A DNA stretch of 64,000 nt from Bog-756 sp963806455 (GCA_963806455.1 CAWDXZ010000003.1:1-64000), one strand, 5' to 3'. Counted from the first letter of the stretch, positions 16,440-26,985 are shown. Notes: generated by a model from the sequence alone, not told the origin. Program-made: numbers and translations.

Positions 16440-17696
16440 TCAAGAAGCCTGACGAGCTGCTTGGACCGAGGCCTGCATCAGTCGGAAGCTACGCTTGTCC
16501 CCCGTCGTGCCCATCTCCATTTGAGTCATGACGTAGCCCATCGCTAACTCTAAGTCGGGGTCCGCCCAACCAACCGAACCGCCCATCCCAAAGTGTCCGA
16601 ACGAGCGCGAGCCCCCGAAACCCGCCGAGCCAATGACCCCTCGGTTGAGCATGAAGCCGAGCCCCCACTGGATGTCGAGCCCCATGAGCACCATGTCCGG
16701 ACCGTCGGTCTGTGGGAGCAGAGCCCGATCGAGCTGCTGTGGCGTGAGGATGCGAACTGTCTCGCCTGACGGGGCCACCACTTCACTCACGCAAGCCGCA
16801 TAGAGACACGCAAGGGATCGGGCGTCGCAGATCCCATTGGCCGCCGGAATCTCGGCTGCATGTAAACGGGGGTCGTCCCACACGCCCGGGTCCGACAACG
16901 CCCCACCTGGGGCCGCAAGCGCCTTGAAGAGTGGTCCGTCCGGGGCCAGGTAGGGTGCGGCCTTTTCGGCGAAACTACCGGCATCTGGCCCAGTTCCGCC
17001 GAGCGAATCCAGCGACTGCAAAGTGAGTCCCGATTCGAGAGACTCAAGGAACGAGACGAGACGAGCTACGCGGTGCTCCTCGGAAGCCGGGAGGCCCACG
17101 AAAAACTCAGCCTGGAGGGGGCCGGCAATCTGCTCGCGCAGATAGCTTCCGAGGCTAAGGCCGCTGACCCGGCGCACGACTTCGCCAATCAACCACCCGT
17201 ACGTCGTTGCGTGGTATCCGTGGGCCGTCCCCGGCGGCCAAGAGGGGGCCTGGCACGCAAGCGCCTGGATGACCGGGTCCCATGCCAGTGCCTCTTCGAA
17301 CGACAGGGTGCCGTCGGTCCATGCAAGCCCGGCCCGGTGAGAAAGTAGGTCGGCAACGGTCACCTTCTCCTTGCCAGCTTGGGCGAACTCGGGCCAGTAG
17401 GTCGCCACCGGCGCCGCCGCGTCAATGGCACCTTCCTGAATGAGCTTGTTCGCGCACATGGCAGTAACCCCTTTGGTTGTCGAATAGACAAGGACGAGAC
17501 TGTCCTCATCCCACAACCGTCCCGTTCTCGTGTCGGCGACACCACCCCACAGATCCACAACCTTCTTCCCTCTGTGATATGCGCCGAAGGCGGCTCCCGC
17601 CTCCAGGCCGTCGTCAAAATTGGCCGTGAACGCCTCGCGCACCACTTCGAAACCCGGTGCCACCCATCCACTGATGTTCGTCATGCCCTTCATCAT
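16440..17696 (-). CDS. Serine beta-lactamase-fold esterase/hydrolase (EstB-like)
   Basis: About 418 residues; the start is uncertain (ATG codons at 17696 and 17684, TTG at 17711). The SxxK motif is in LVYSTTKGVTAMCANKLIQ, where the catalytic serine and lysine lie. The Tyr motif is in WPPGTAHGYHATTYGWLIGE, and the third motif region is RSFGHFGMGGSVGW. There is no signal peptide, so it is probably cytoplasmic. The family (beta-lactamase-related, class C type) contains esterases and peptidases more often than true beta-lactamases. The substrate is unknown; lipid-acting neighbours favour an esterase. Confidence 0.85.
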   Translation of the reverse strand: MMKGMTNISGWVAPGFEVVREAFTANFDDGLEAGAAFGAYHRGKKVVDLWGGVADTRTGRLWDEDSLVLVYSTTKGVTAMCANKLIQEGAIDAAAPVATYWPEFAQAGKEKVTVADLLSHRAGLAWTDGTLSFEEALAWDPVIQALACQAPSWPPGTAHGYHATTYGWLIGEVVRRVSGLSLGSYLREQIAGPLQAEFFVGLPASEEHRVARLVSFLESLESGLTLQSLDSLGGTGPDAGSFAEKAAPYLAPDGPLFKALAAPGGALSDPGVWDDPRLHAAEIPAANGICDARSLACLYAACVSEVVAPSGETVRILTPQQLDRALLPQTDGPDMVLMGLDIQWGLGFMLNRGVIGSAGFGGSRSFGHFGMGGSVGWADPDLELAMGYVMTQMEMGTTGDKRSFRLMQASVQAARQAS

Positions 17697-17860
17697 CGCG
17701 GAGAGCGCCAATTATTGCGACCACAGAACCAACCCTGGCCATACATAGGGCGCTGGAGAGGCTCGTGGAGTGCTGCACACCGAATGCCGATCGGTCACCA
17801 GGGTCTGGAGCATGTACTCCGCCACTTGGCCAGCCAACCACTCTGGTGCATAGTTCAGGA

Positions 17861-18688
17861 ATGGTTGACAACGGCGACGCCTCATCGGCTCGGGTTGGTT
17901 CCGCCCGTGACCCGGCCTTTCTTCGCGCCGTCCGACCGATCCTCGAACTGTATGCGGCCTATTTCCGGTCAGAGGTGAGAGGGTTCGAGCGACTGCCAGA
18001 GCGCGGACCCATTCTCGTGGTGGGGAATCACTCGGGCGGTCAGATGCCACCTGACATACCTATCCTCTTGACCGCGTGGTGGCGCGAGCGAGGCGAAGGC
18101 GAGCCGGTCTACGCCCTATTCCACCACTTCCTGCTCGCGATACCAGGCGTAGGTCCCCTGTTGAAACGCGCCGGCGCTGTCGAAGCCCGGCCTTTGACTG
18201 CGGAGGCAATCCTCAACAATGGGGGGATCCTGTTCGACTACCCAGGTGGTGACTATGAAGTCTTCAGGCCGTGGTGGGAACGGAACCGCATACAGTTTGG
18301 GGATCGCCTCGGCTTCATCCGACTTGCGCTACGCACTCGGGCTCCGATCGTTCCTGCCGTCTCCGTGGGGTCCCACGAGACCCTTGTCGTTCTAGCTCGG
18401 GGAGAACAGGTGGCAAAGCGCCTCGGGCTCGACCGGATGTTCCGTATCAAGGTCATGCCTCTCGTGTTCGGGCCACCACTCGGTCTCGTTCCCGGAGGGA
18501 TACCGACATGGCCATTGCCTGCGAAGATCACCGTCGAACTGTGCGAACCAATCCTCTGGACCAACTATGGCCCTGAAGCGGCTCAAGACGACGTCATCGT
18601 CCGCGAGTGCTATGACGAGGTCACTGAGACGATGCAGGTCGCTCTCGACCGACTCGTGGCTGAGCGCCGCTTTCCGATCCTTGGATAG
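17861..18688 (+). CDS. Lysophospholipid/glycerol acyltransferase family protein (PlsC-like)
   Basis: 275 residues from MVDNGDASS. Residues about 35-60 lead into RGPILVVGNHSGGQMPPDIP, a form of the NHxxxxD acyltransferase motif in which NHSGGQMPPD widens the spacing. Later blocks are AGAVEARPLTAEAILNNGG and GGILFDYPGGDYEVFRPWWE, then RTRAPIVPAVSVGSHETLVV. This matches a branch of PlsC-like enzymes common in actinobacteria that acylate glycerolipids at the membrane. It lies among other acyl-lipid genes. The first 32 codons of the longer open frame are not supported. Confidence 0.8.
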   Translation: MVDNGDASSARVGSARDPAFLRAVRPILELYAAYFRSEVRGFERLPERGPILVVGNHSGGQMPPDIPILLTAWWRERGEGEPVYALFHHFLLAIPGVGPLLKRAGAVEARPLTAEAILNNGGILFDYPGGDYEVFRPWWERNRIQFGDRLGFIRLALRTRAPIVPAVSVGSHETLVVLARGEQVAKRLGLDRMFRIKVMPLVFGPPLGLVPGGIPTWPLPAKITVELCEPILWTNYGPEAAQDDVIVRECYDEVTETMQVALDRLVAERRFPILG

Positions 18689-18768
18689 CTCGGGCGTGCC
18701 GTTCCTGTCTCGCGTATCGTCTCGCTACGCCTCGGACACCGCGGCTGCCGGGAAACCACAAACGTCAC

Positions 18769-20430
18769 TTATCGATCACCCTGCTTCAGTGGACGACCTG
18801 ATTTCTTCCCTCCGTCACCTTCGTCGCCACCGTCAGCGCTAACCGACTCGACCACCGATCGCGCCCACGGGTAGTCCGGTTTACCGCTCGGTGACCGGAC
18901 GATCTTCTCGATGACCATGACCACTCTCGGCACCTTGTAGCTGGTCAATCGGTCTCGAACATATTCTCGGATGACCTCTGTGTCGATCCGGCTTCCAGGT
19001 CTGGGCTGCACCAAAGCAACGACCCGCTCACCGAAGTGGGAGTCGGGCATACCGATCACGATTGCATCATGGACATCCGGGTGGTCTTTCAGCGCCGCCT
19101 CCACTTCGTCGGGAAAGACCTTCTCGCCCCCGGTGTTGATACACAATGACCCTCGGCCGAGAACGATGATGGTCCCGTCGGTCTGAACCGCCGCCAAATC
19201 TCCTGGCAGCGCCCAGTGCAGCCCGTTGCACTCCACGAAGGTCGTTGCCGATTTCTCTGCATCACCGAGGTAGCCGATCGGCACGTGGCCACCCCTGGCC
19301 AGGCGCCCGATCTCACCGGAGCCGGGCCTCACCGGATGGAGATCGTCATCGAGGACATCGGTCCACTCATCGACGCGCAGGCTGGGCGGCCCATAGGGAT
19401 TCCCGGCGGGCGCCTCGCCGCCGACTTGTCCGGTCTCGGAAGATCCGAAGCGATCGGCGACGACGCGTCCAGGCAGGAGCTCGGCCAGTTGGGACTTCGT
19501 GGAAGGTGACAGCAACGCGCCACCCGACCCCACGGCCATCAGGGACGAGAGGTCATACCGGTCGGGATCGGCGCCCAAGACGTCGAGCAGCGGGCGAGCC
19601 ATAGCGTCACCGACGACTGCGATCACGTTGACAGCCTCCGCCTCTACGAGCCGCCATACCTCGCGTGGATCAAAGATACCTCGCTCGAGAGTCACGACCT
19701 TCCCGCCGCCGAACATGGTTGAGAAAGCCAACCAGTGGCCGGCTGCATGCACAAATGGCGGTATGGCCAGTGCCGCCATGCCGGGGCGCAGGACCCGTTC
19801 GGCCAGCTCGTCGGGAACGCCAATGTGGTTGCCGAGTGACAGTGGGTCGCCCCCACCCATGGCGGCAAAGAAGATGTCGTCGTGCCGCCAGAGCACGCAC
19901 TTGGGCATGCCTGTCGTCCCACCGGTGTAGACGCAGTAGAGATCGTCGGGCCGCCGCGGCGGGAACTCTCGCATGGCGGAGGAGGCGTCGAGCGCTGCCT
20001 CGTAGTCGTTGGCAACGCCGGATGAGCCGCTTCCGTCGGAGACCTCCAGAAGACTTCGCATCCCAGGAGTGGCACCGAGTGCACCGGTCACCGCCCCAGC
20101 GAATCGACTGTGGAAGACGAGACCGGCCAGAGCCGCGTCTTGGTAGATGTACTCCAGTTCGCCAACCTTGTACCGGTAGTTGACGTTGATAGGTAATGCT
20201 CGAATCTTGAAACAGGCAAGCATGCCTTCGATGTACTCAGTACCGTTCGCCAGCTGTAGACCGATGTGATCCCCTGGTCCGATTCCCGCTCCCTCGAGGT
20301 GGTGGGCAAGGCGGTTGGCGCGTTGGTCCAACTCTGCGTAGCTGAGCCTGCGAGCACCAGACACCATCGCGGTTTGCCCACCCACCTGGTCGACGACGCT
20401 CTCAAAGAGATCGGCGAGATTGAACTCCAC
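18769..20430 (-). CDS. Acyl-CoA synthetase (FadD-like, AMP-binding family)
   Basis: 553 residues. The AMP-binding P-loop is DDLYCVYTGGTTGMPKCVLW (about 165-185). Later motifs are VADRFGSSETGQVGGEAPAG (adenine binding), DGTIIVLGRGSLCINTGGEK (hinge, GRxxxxINxGGEK) and the C-terminal lysine in IVRSPSGKPDYPWAR. It activates a carboxylic acid as acyl-AMP and then acyl-CoA in the cytoplasm. The sequence pattern is close to fatty-acid/steroid side-chain ligases of the FadD17/FadD19 type, which is inference. It is transcribed away from the alpha/beta hydrolase and WS/DGAT genes, with a 125-bp shared upstream region. Confidence 0.88.
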   Translation of the reverse strand: MEFNLADLFESVVDQVGGQTAMVSGARRLSYAELDQRANRLAHHLEGAGIGPGDHIGLQLANGTEYIEGMLACFKIRALPINVNYRYKVGELEYIYQDAALAGLVFHSRFAGAVTGALGATPGMRSLLEVSDGSGSSGVANDYEAALDASSAMREFPPRRPDDLYCVYTGGTTGMPKCVLWRHDDIFFAAMGGGDPLSLGNHIGVPDELAERVLRPGMAALAIPPFVHAAGHWLAFSTMFGGGKVVTLERGIFDPREVWRLVEAEAVNVIAVVGDAMARPLLDVLGADPDRYDLSSLMAVGSGGALLSPSTKSQLAELLPGRVVADRFGSSETGQVGGEAPAGNPYGPPSLRVDEWTDVLDDDLHPVRPGSGEIGRLARGGHVPIGYLGDAEKSATTFVECNGLHWALPGDLAAVQTDGTIIVLGRGSLCINTGGEKVFPDEVEAALKDHPDVHDAIVIGMPDSHFGERVVALVQPRPGSRIDTEVIREYVRDRLTSYKVPRVVMVIEKIVRSPSGKPDYPWARSVVESVSADGGDEGDGGKKSGRPLKQGDR

Positions 20431-20555
20431 GGCCCTCCTCGATCATCGATGGGCCTTCCGATGCACCTGTCATTTGCGAGTACAAAAGCTAGTATCCCAG
20501 GTGGCGAGCTGCGCCGGACCGGTGACGAGGCATCACATTTGGGGGAAGGGCGCCC

Positions 20556-21875
20556 ATGGGGGAGACAGGGCTTGACACCGATTCCGGTGAACAAAGCGCC
20601 GACACGCATAATGGGACAGTGCAATGCGTCTTTCCATCGGCCGTCGACCGTATTACCGGACCGGTCCGGGCTGTCACCAGCTTTCTCCATCGTCGGGCCC
20701 TGATCCGAGCCACCCGGGCCATACCGCGCACCCTCAAGTTCGTCGGATCGGCGCTGCTGTGGGGCGAGGTGGCCGACTCACTGCCCGCGCCACACCTCTC
20801 TGTCGGCCTCGCCGCTCAGGTGGCCATGGACGAGGCCCTCCTGGCCATGGCCCTGACGCCCCGTCGGTTCCCACTCCCTGGTGACTACGCCAGGGTGGCA
20901 GCTGAGCTCGCCCATGCCGACGCCCTGTACTCCCGGAATGGCTGGATCGAGGACCCAGGCTCATACCACCGCACACCACCGCCCCTTTCCAATCGCGAGA
21001 TGACCGAGAGCCGAGGCTGGGCGATGGGTCTCGACTACGACCGGCTGAGCTGGGACAGCGGTTTCGAACCGCGTTACGGTGAGCCCGGTCGCGATAGGTG
21101 GATAGCATTCGGGCCCAACCGGACCGCCTCGGCCGTCGTCCTCCGTCACACCGACGGCCCTCGGCCTTGGGTGATCGCCGTGCACGGGTTCTGCATGGGA
21201 TTCCCGTTCATGGACTTCCAGGGCCTGCAGATCGCCCAGATCCATCGGGGATTGGGGATGAACGTAGCGTTACCGGCTCTGCCATTGCACGGGCCCCGCC
21301 GGGTTACGTTGGTCAGTGGTGAACCGTTCCTCTCTTTCGAGTTGATGAACGCGGTGCACGGTCTGACCCAAGCAGTATGGGACATACGGCGGCTGGTCCA
21401 CTGGGTCCGCGAGCAAGGGGCGACCTCGATCAGTCTCTACGGCGTGTCGCTGGGTGCCTACACGGTCTCCCTACTCGCAAGCATCGAAGACGACCTTGAT
21501 GCGGTGGTGGCCGGTATCCCGGTGTCGGACTTCCCGGGCCTCTTCCATCTCCACAGCCCTCGCCACATCCGGGTTCGGTCGATCGAACACAAGATCATGG
21601 GAGGCGCTGCCGAGAATGTCTACCGGGTCGTGTCTCCTCTGACATTCGAACCGAAGCTGCCGCATGATCGTCGCTTCATCTTCGCGGGCTACGGTGACCG
21701 ATTGGCTCGTCCCGACCAGGCACAGCGCCTGTGGGAACACTGGGACAAACCTCGTATCTCATGGTATTCAGGGAATCACGTCGGTTACCTCTGGTCCAAG
21801 CAGGTAGTCGACTTTCTGGTCGAGTCCCTTCGCGAAGGTTCGGGGACCGGTGCCGCCGAGGTCGTCAGGGCTTGA
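20556..21875 (+). CDS. Alpha/beta hydrolase upstream of a WS/DGAT gene
   Basis: 439 residues. The oxyanion region is PWVIAVHGFCMGFPFMDFQG. The nucleophile elbow is SISLYGVSLGAYTVSLLASI (GxSxG with the serine in GVSLG), and the late His is in ISWYSGNHVGYLWSKQVVDF. An N-terminal helical extension of about 170 residues precedes the hydrolase domain. It ends four bases before the WS/DGAT gene, so the two are one operon, and a role in lipid ester turnover or storage is likely. The exact substrate is not visible. Confidence 0.8.
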   Translation: MGETGLDTDSGEQSADTHNGTVQCVFPSAVDRITGPVRAVTSFLHRRALIRATRAIPRTLKFVGSALLWGEVADSLPAPHLSVGLAAQVAMDEALLAMALTPRRFPLPGDYARVAAELAHADALYSRNGWIEDPGSYHRTPPPLSNREMTESRGWAMGLDYDRLSWDSGFEPRYGEPGRDRWIAFGPNRTASAVVLRHTDGPRPWVIAVHGFCMGFPFMDFQGLQIAQIHRGLGMNVALPALPLHGPRRVTLVSGEPFLSFELMNAVHGLTQAVWDIRRLVHWVREQGATSISLYGVSLGAYTVSLLASIEDDLDAVVAGIPVSDFPGLFHLHSPRHIRVRSIEHKIMGGAAENVYRVVSPLTFEPKLPHDRRFIFAGYGDRLARPDQAQRLWEHWDKPRISWYSGNHVGYLWSKQVVDFLVESLREGSGTGAAEVVRA

Positions 21876-21878
21876 ATT

Positions 21879-23294
21879 GTGGAGACAATGACGGGGCTCG
21901 ACGCAAAGTTCCTGTACTCAGAGACCACCACCGCCCATATGCACACGATCAAGGTGGCGGTATCCAATGTGTCGGCCATCGCGGGCGGGTTCTCGTACGA
22001 CACGTTGATCGAGGTACTCGGGCAGCTACTCGTCCGACTTCCCCCCTTCCGCCGGCGGGTCGTTCCGGTACCCGGCGGCCTGGGTCACCCGGTCTGGGTG
22101 GAGGATCCGGAGTTCGACTTGAGGCGCCATGTCAGTCGGCAGGTGCTCGATGACCCGGGCAGCAACCGCCAGCTCGCATCTGCGGTGGCCGCGTTCGCGG
22201 GTAAGCCCCTGGTTCGAGATAGGCCCCTCTGGGAGATCCTCGTGCTCGAGGGTCTGTCCGGGGGTCGGATCGCCGTCGTGGTGAAGCTCCACCACGCCGT
22301 CGCCGACGGGTCGGCTGCGGTCGCACTCCTCCAAAGCGCGGTACAAGGTGCAGCCGCCGAACCCTCCGTCGTGCCCCCCGACGATGCTTGGCGCCCGGAG
22401 CCGATCCCGACGAGACGCCAACTGCTCTCGGTAGCGGCACACGAACAGGTAGCACGCTGGAAAGGAGTCCCCCACCTACTGCGACAATCAATGAGGCAGG
22501 CCCGTAGTTCCGAGCTCCGCCGTCGCAGCTTCACGCCCAAGCCTCCACTTCCGCTACACCACATCCCGAAGACCTCCTTCAATGTTTCCATTACCTCCGA
22601 GCGGACTTTTGCCATGAGCAACATGCCTCTCGCGGAGTTCAAAGCTATCCGGCGAGCCGCCGGTACCACTCTCAATGACGTCTATCTAGCCGTGTGCGGA
22701 GGGGCCCTGCGAACCTACCTCTCGGACCGAGGGGAACTACCCGATCGGCCGCTTGTGGCCAGTGTCCCCGTGTCCACCGATCCGAACGTCGCCCGAATGT
22801 CGGGGAACCGGGTCGACACTCTCTACGTATCCATAAGCACCGACATCGCCGATCCCCTCCTGCGCCTCAGCCAAATCCATGAGGGGACGGAAGCGTCCAA
22901 GGAGGTCCGGGGACTACTCGGTCACGATGTCCTTGCCCAAAGGGCCGATGTCCTCCCACCTCAGATCTATCGCTCCGCAGTGAGGATCTGGAGCCGCTCG
23001 CACATCGCCGACCGGGTGAACCCACCACTCAATGTTGTGTTGTCCAATGTGGCCGGGCCTCGGGAGCGGATCTTCTTCGGCCCCATCGAGCTCGAAGCCC
23101 TCTACTCGGTGGGACCGATCCTTGAAGGGATCGGTCTCAACATCACGGCATGGAGTTACGGGGGTACACTTGGCGTCTCTTTGCTGGCCTGCCCGACGAG
23201 TGTCCCCGATCCGTGGTTGATCATCGACGCCCTGCACGACTCGCTTGACCAGCTTCGGATCGCGATCGATCGAGATACCCCGGTCGGGGAGTGA
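21879..23294 (+). CDS. Wax ester synthase / diacylglycerol acyltransferase (WS/DGAT)
   Basis: 471 residues. The N-terminal LDAKFLYSE and the catalytic VVVKLHHAVADGSAAVALLQ (His138-His139-x3-Asp143) are the WS/DGAT condensing signature. RPLWEILVLEGLSGGRIAVV precedes it, and the C-terminal domain has PLNVVLSNVAGPRERIFFGP and WSYGGTLGVSLLACPTSVPD. The enzyme joins acyl-CoA to a fatty alcohol or diacylglycerol, making wax esters or triacylglycerol at the membrane-lipid droplet interface. The GTG at 21879 or the ATG at 21888 is the start. Confidence 0.92.
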   Translation: METMTGLDAKFLYSETTTAHMHTIKVAVSNVSAIAGGFSYDTLIEVLGQLLVRLPPFRRRVVPVPGGLGHPVWVEDPEFDLRRHVSRQVLDDPGSNRQLASAVAAFAGKPLVRDRPLWEILVLEGLSGGRIAVVVKLHHAVADGSAAVALLQSAVQGAAAEPSVVPPDDAWRPEPIPTRRQLLSVAAHEQVARWKGVPHLLRQSMRQARSSELRRRSFTPKPPLPLHHIPKTSFNVSITSERTFAMSNMPLAEFKAIRRAAGTTLNDVYLAVCGGALRTYLSDRGELPDRPLVASVPVSTDPNVARMSGNRVDTLYVSISTDIADPLLRLSQIHEGTEASKEVRGLLGHDVLAQRADVLPPQIYRSAVRIWSRSHIADRVNPPLNVVLSNVAGPRERIFFGPIELEALYSVGPILEGIGLNITAWSYGGTLGVSLLACPTSVPDPWLIIDALHDSLDQLRIAIDRDTPVGE

Positions 23295-23325
23295 TCGCGG
23301 TCCGTGAATGTTGAACAGCCATCGT

Positions 23326-23604
23326 GTTGGTGCCGAAAACCTCATCCAGGCTCCTCACCAGGAAAGTTCCGCAGCAGTACAGACCGCGCTCGGACAGGGA
23401 AGCGCGCTCGGACAGGGAAGCGCGCTCGGACAGGGAAGACTGCGCAATCGGCTCGTGGCCCTTCGACGAAGATTGCCTGCTCAGGCGGTGCGGATAGCCT
23501 TCGGCATCCACAAGGTTCCTTGCACAGTGGGCGCAGGATTTAGGTACGGTCTTCGAGCGCCAGAAAAGTCGCCGTCGGCCCTGCGAGTGCCGAAAATGTC
23601 ATCC
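23326..23604. repeat. Two IS-end-like motifs and an 18-bp tandem triplicate
   Basis: Motifs like GTGGGTGCCGAAAATGTCAT occur at 23326-23347 and 23585-23604. Between them, CGCGCTCGGACAGGGAAG is repeated exactly three times (23385-23402, 23403-23420, 23421-23438). No credible gene is present between 23295 and 24068; short frames there carry the tandem repeat and lack conservation signs. Confidence 0.8.
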
Positions 23605-23696
23605 GGGTAGGTCGAACTGGACTTTCGTGGATTGACTCTCACGACGCAACTGGGCATGGCACTGTCGTTTCTCTGCCTCGCCTTTGTCCGAATCCT

Positions 23697-23872
23697 GTGG
23701 GTGCCGAAAAATGTCATCCGGCACGGCCGTGCAGGTCCTTCACACAGTTAGTTGCGCCTGAAACAATGTGGAAAATCTCGGTCGTTAGCGTGGAAAGTGC
23801 CGCTCGAGAACTCGGCATCCGAGGTGGTCAGTGGGGGTTTTGTCGGTAGCCCACTGAGGGGTGTCGACAAAA
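23697..23872. repeat. Dispersed ~160-bp repeat, copy 2, ending in a shared 19-bp terminus
   Basis: It starts with the IS-end-like motif (23697-23719), continues through AACAATGTGGAAAATCTCGG and GGTAGCCCACTGA, and matches 34687-34845 along its length. Its last bases run into CTGAGGGGTGTCGACAAAA at 23854-23872, which recurs exactly at 38369-38387 in the same orientation. Confidence 0.8.
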
Positions 23873-24068
23873 TTGCACCCGTCATACCCGACAATACTTC
23901 GGCGATTTCTCCCGCTGGCCGGGATTGAGGTCTTTCGGCATAGATCTCGAGGGTCAGCGGAACCGTCTGACCTGCCGGCAGCGCTTGGACGAGCTGTTCG
24001 CGCCGAGCGCGACCCAGCGCGGGACGCGCTGAGACAAGCCTCACTCCCCAAACGAGATCTTCAAAGTG

Positions 24069-25767
24069 CTAATCGGGGGCGGGACAGTCCGGTGGCTGAG
24101 GTGTCCCCGAACTGGGTCGGAACTCTTCGAGCGACTGGTTCCGCCGTCTGGGACGAAGCCGTGTGACCGACCCCGTCTTGATGGCCGCTTCCTGCTGGAG
24201 GAAGGCGTCGATCTTCCGGACATTGGCCGCAAAGAGAAGAAACGCCACGAACAAGCTCTGGGCTGCATCCCCTCGGATCCTCCGTTTGCTGGGATCGCCG
24301 AGTGCCTCGTGGGCACCGTCCTTGATGTACCCGTTCATACCCTCGTTCGAGTTGCGGAGTGTCGAGTAGAACCGATCCCACTCCTTGGTCCCGTAGGGCA
24401 GCTCCTGGTGGAACTTCGCGCCCTGCTGCGGCGCCACGGTGACTCTTCTGGGTGCAGCACTTGGGGGGATTGGCCGAGACCCGGGCTGTGGGCCGGATAG
24501 TGACCGGGACAGGCCTCGGTGTCCGTAGAGATTCTGGTTTGAGCGGGCACCGGCCGTTTGCCTCCGCCGGACACTCGAACCGCTGGTAGCCATCAGCATC
24601 GGGACGTCCCTTCGGCCGGGCCCGGTATTTCTTACGCTTCTCCAGCCTCAGGGCGTAGATCTCCTCGGTGATCCGACCTTTTCGGAAGTCCCATGTGGCA
24701 TCGATCACTATTTGGGGCATCGACGGGCAGTACTTTGCACCTTCGACTTGAATGAACCCTTGGGCTTCGTCCTTGATGCCGAGCTGGTCGATCTTGTAGT
24801 CGAAGATGGCCTTGTAACCGAGGCTCATCGCCGGCAGCTGGAAGTCCTCCGGCTTGGCACTGGAGTAAGCCCGGTCAGCCGCCAGCCAGTTCGCCGGGTG
24901 GCCACGCTCCGAGACACTCCTCACGGCCTTGATGGCATTCTGGCCTGGCTCTGATCCCGGTCGGTGGAGTGGCGCCATGCCGACAACGAGGGTGGCTATC
25001 CGGAACTCGTCGTCGGGACCGTCAGGACCGCTAACCGCCAGAGTGTCCTCGTAGGCCCACATGGTCTTGGCCGTGAGGACGCGCTCGGCATGGTCCTCCC
25101 GGACGTCCCGCTCCCTTCGGTAGAAGCCGGCGTCGGGATCGCTCGAGTGGATCTCGAACGATGACCCTCCGGTTCCCCATTGCTTGCCAAAGCGCTGTCT
25201 AGGCATTCGGGCAAAGGCAGGCACCGGGGTGGCATCCACGGCGATCGAGCCCTTCCACTTCCGTCGGTGCTCGCGGGGCAAGAGTTGGATGCTCGCCTCG
25301 AGGATCTGATTGCAGAACCAGGTCAAACGCTCGGCGTTTCTCACCTGGAACTCCTCGCTCCGCACGGCGCTGATCCGTTGGACTGCCCGATCGAAGTCTT
25401 CGGCTGGGAGGCGACGGTTCTTCGGCAGAACCGAGGGATCCATCAGCTCCACGAGCCCGTGGAGCCGGGTTCTCACGTTCCGATAGGTTGCCGCCCATCC
25501 CTTCAGATCACCCGGCCGGGGAGGGTTGGGGACACCGAGGGCTGCCCGCAAGCGGGGGCTGATGCGAGCGAAGAGAATGTCTCTGAAGACGACGGCGTTC
25601 CTGGCCTGATGGGTCACGGCGGCAATGACCGGGGCGTCCAGCACGGCTTCAGCCGGAAAGGTCTCGGGCCGACCACCCGGGCCTCGTCGCTCTTCGACCT
25701 TCCAGGCCTCCACCCGTGGGTGCCGAAAATGCCATCCAAGGGCTTCACGCAGCCAGTTTGTACTCAT
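24069..25767 (-). pseudogene. DDE transposase with one frameshift (IS1182-like or unclassified)
   Basis: Begins MSTNWLREALGWHF, overlapping the 3' end of the next IS gene by 23 bp; the codons LGWHFRHPRV are made by an IS-end-like motif (25716-25737). Candidate catalytic Asp residues are in GSIAVDATPVPAFARM and NWLAADRAYSSAKPEDFQLP. The Cys cluster FECPAEANGRCPL precedes a frameshift near 24440. The true C-terminus continues in another frame: VTVAPQQGAKFHQELPYG, then RNSNEGMNGYIKDGAHEALG (the Glu) to the stop at 24069. The N-terminus may be truncated by its neighbour. A fragment of a second copy is at 33098-33204. Confidence 0.8.
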
Positions 25768-26840
25768 GGATGAGACCACCGAGCATGTCGATTCTTCGTA
25801 ATCGGGTGAGGTCCGGACAGCCGATCGACTCCTGGCCCGTCGCCACCGTCAGTGGAGCCTGCTGGTCAAGAGAGCGATGCGGCCGGTGCTCGTTGTAATG
25901 GCTGACGTACTCGGTCAGGACGCGTTCGAGATGGCGACGACCGAAGATCAACATTCGGTCGAGACATTCACGACGCACGGTGCCGACGAACCGTTCGGCG
26001 AAGGCGTTGGCCCGTGGAGCCCGGATCGGCGTGCGGATGATCCGGATGCGCTCAGACTGGAAGACCTCATCGAAACTCGAGGTGAACTTGGCGTCTCGGT
26101 CACGGATCAGGAACCTGACGGAACGCGACCGCTCGGCAAGCACCATGGTGAGATTGCGGGCCTGCTGGACGATCCACGCCCCGGTCGGGTATGCCGTGAT
26201 CCCCATCATGTGCACCCTTCGGGTGTCGAGCTCGATGAAGGATAGGACGTAGAGCCTCTTCAGAAGCACCGTGTCGACGGTGAAGAAGTCGCAAACCAGC
26301 ATGGATGACGCCTGGGTTCGAAGGAAGTCTGCCCAGTTGGCACCCGTCCGCATCGGTGCGGGATCGATGTTGTGCCTGCGAAGAATGGCCCACACGCTTG
26401 AGGGGGCCAAGACAACACCCATCCCGGCCAGCTCACCCTGGATCCGGCGGTAGCCCAGGTGGGATTCTCCCGGCCTAGTTGCACAATGACGGCAATGGTG
26501 CCCGCCGGAACGCTCGGCCGACCTGGACGGTGCGGATAGGTCCAGCGGCGCTGGACCAGATCCCGATGCCAGCGGAGCAGGGTCCCGGGCTGGACGAAGA
26601 ACCTGGTCAGGCGCCGGCAACTAGAGAGCCGACTCAGCCCAGCAAGCAACGCTCGATCCGAGGGCCGAAGAGCCGGTCGGGCCACTTGACACGGAGGACG
26701 GCAACCTCGTGGCGGAGCATGACGATCTCGATGGCCAGTTCTTGGCTGTCACGCCGACTCCGGCCGAACAACTCGAGGATTCGGACGAAGGCGAAATAGA
26801 GAAACGACGGGACCATGGCCCAGTTTGTCGCGGCGCTCAC
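25745..26840 (-). pseudogene. rve-type transposase (IS3/IS481-like integrase core) with two frameshifts
   Basis: Three frames joined in order make one protein. The first is MSAATNWAMVPSFLYFAFVR and LAIEIVMLRHEVAVLRVKWP (from 26840). The second is LRPSDRALLAGLSRL and LRWHRDLVQRRWTYPHRPGR (26685 frame). The third is HLGYRRIQGELAGMGVVLAP and SSMLVCDFFTVDTVLLKRLY (Asp), then FLIRDRDAKFTSSFDEVFQS (Asp), ANAFAERFVGTVRRECLDRM (Glu) and YNEHRPHRSLDQQAPL, to the stop at 25745. The DDE core is intact but the reading frame is not. A more degraded copy of the same transposase lies at 37098-37540. Confidence 0.85.
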
Positions 26841-26985
26841 GGAACCTCGCGCTTAACGCTCATCGAAATTCGCGGTCGTAGCTGAGACCGCGCTTCTCCT
26901 GGCCGGGTATCCACCGGTCGGGGTCATGGCCCCTCCAACTTGTCGGTGCTGGCAAGCACCCAACGAGCTGGAGGAGGCCACACCG

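Noticed and set aside
23385..23438. 18-bp tandem triplicate considered as a CRISPR array
   Set aside because: Repeats are directly adjacent with no spacers and no cas genes are nearby.
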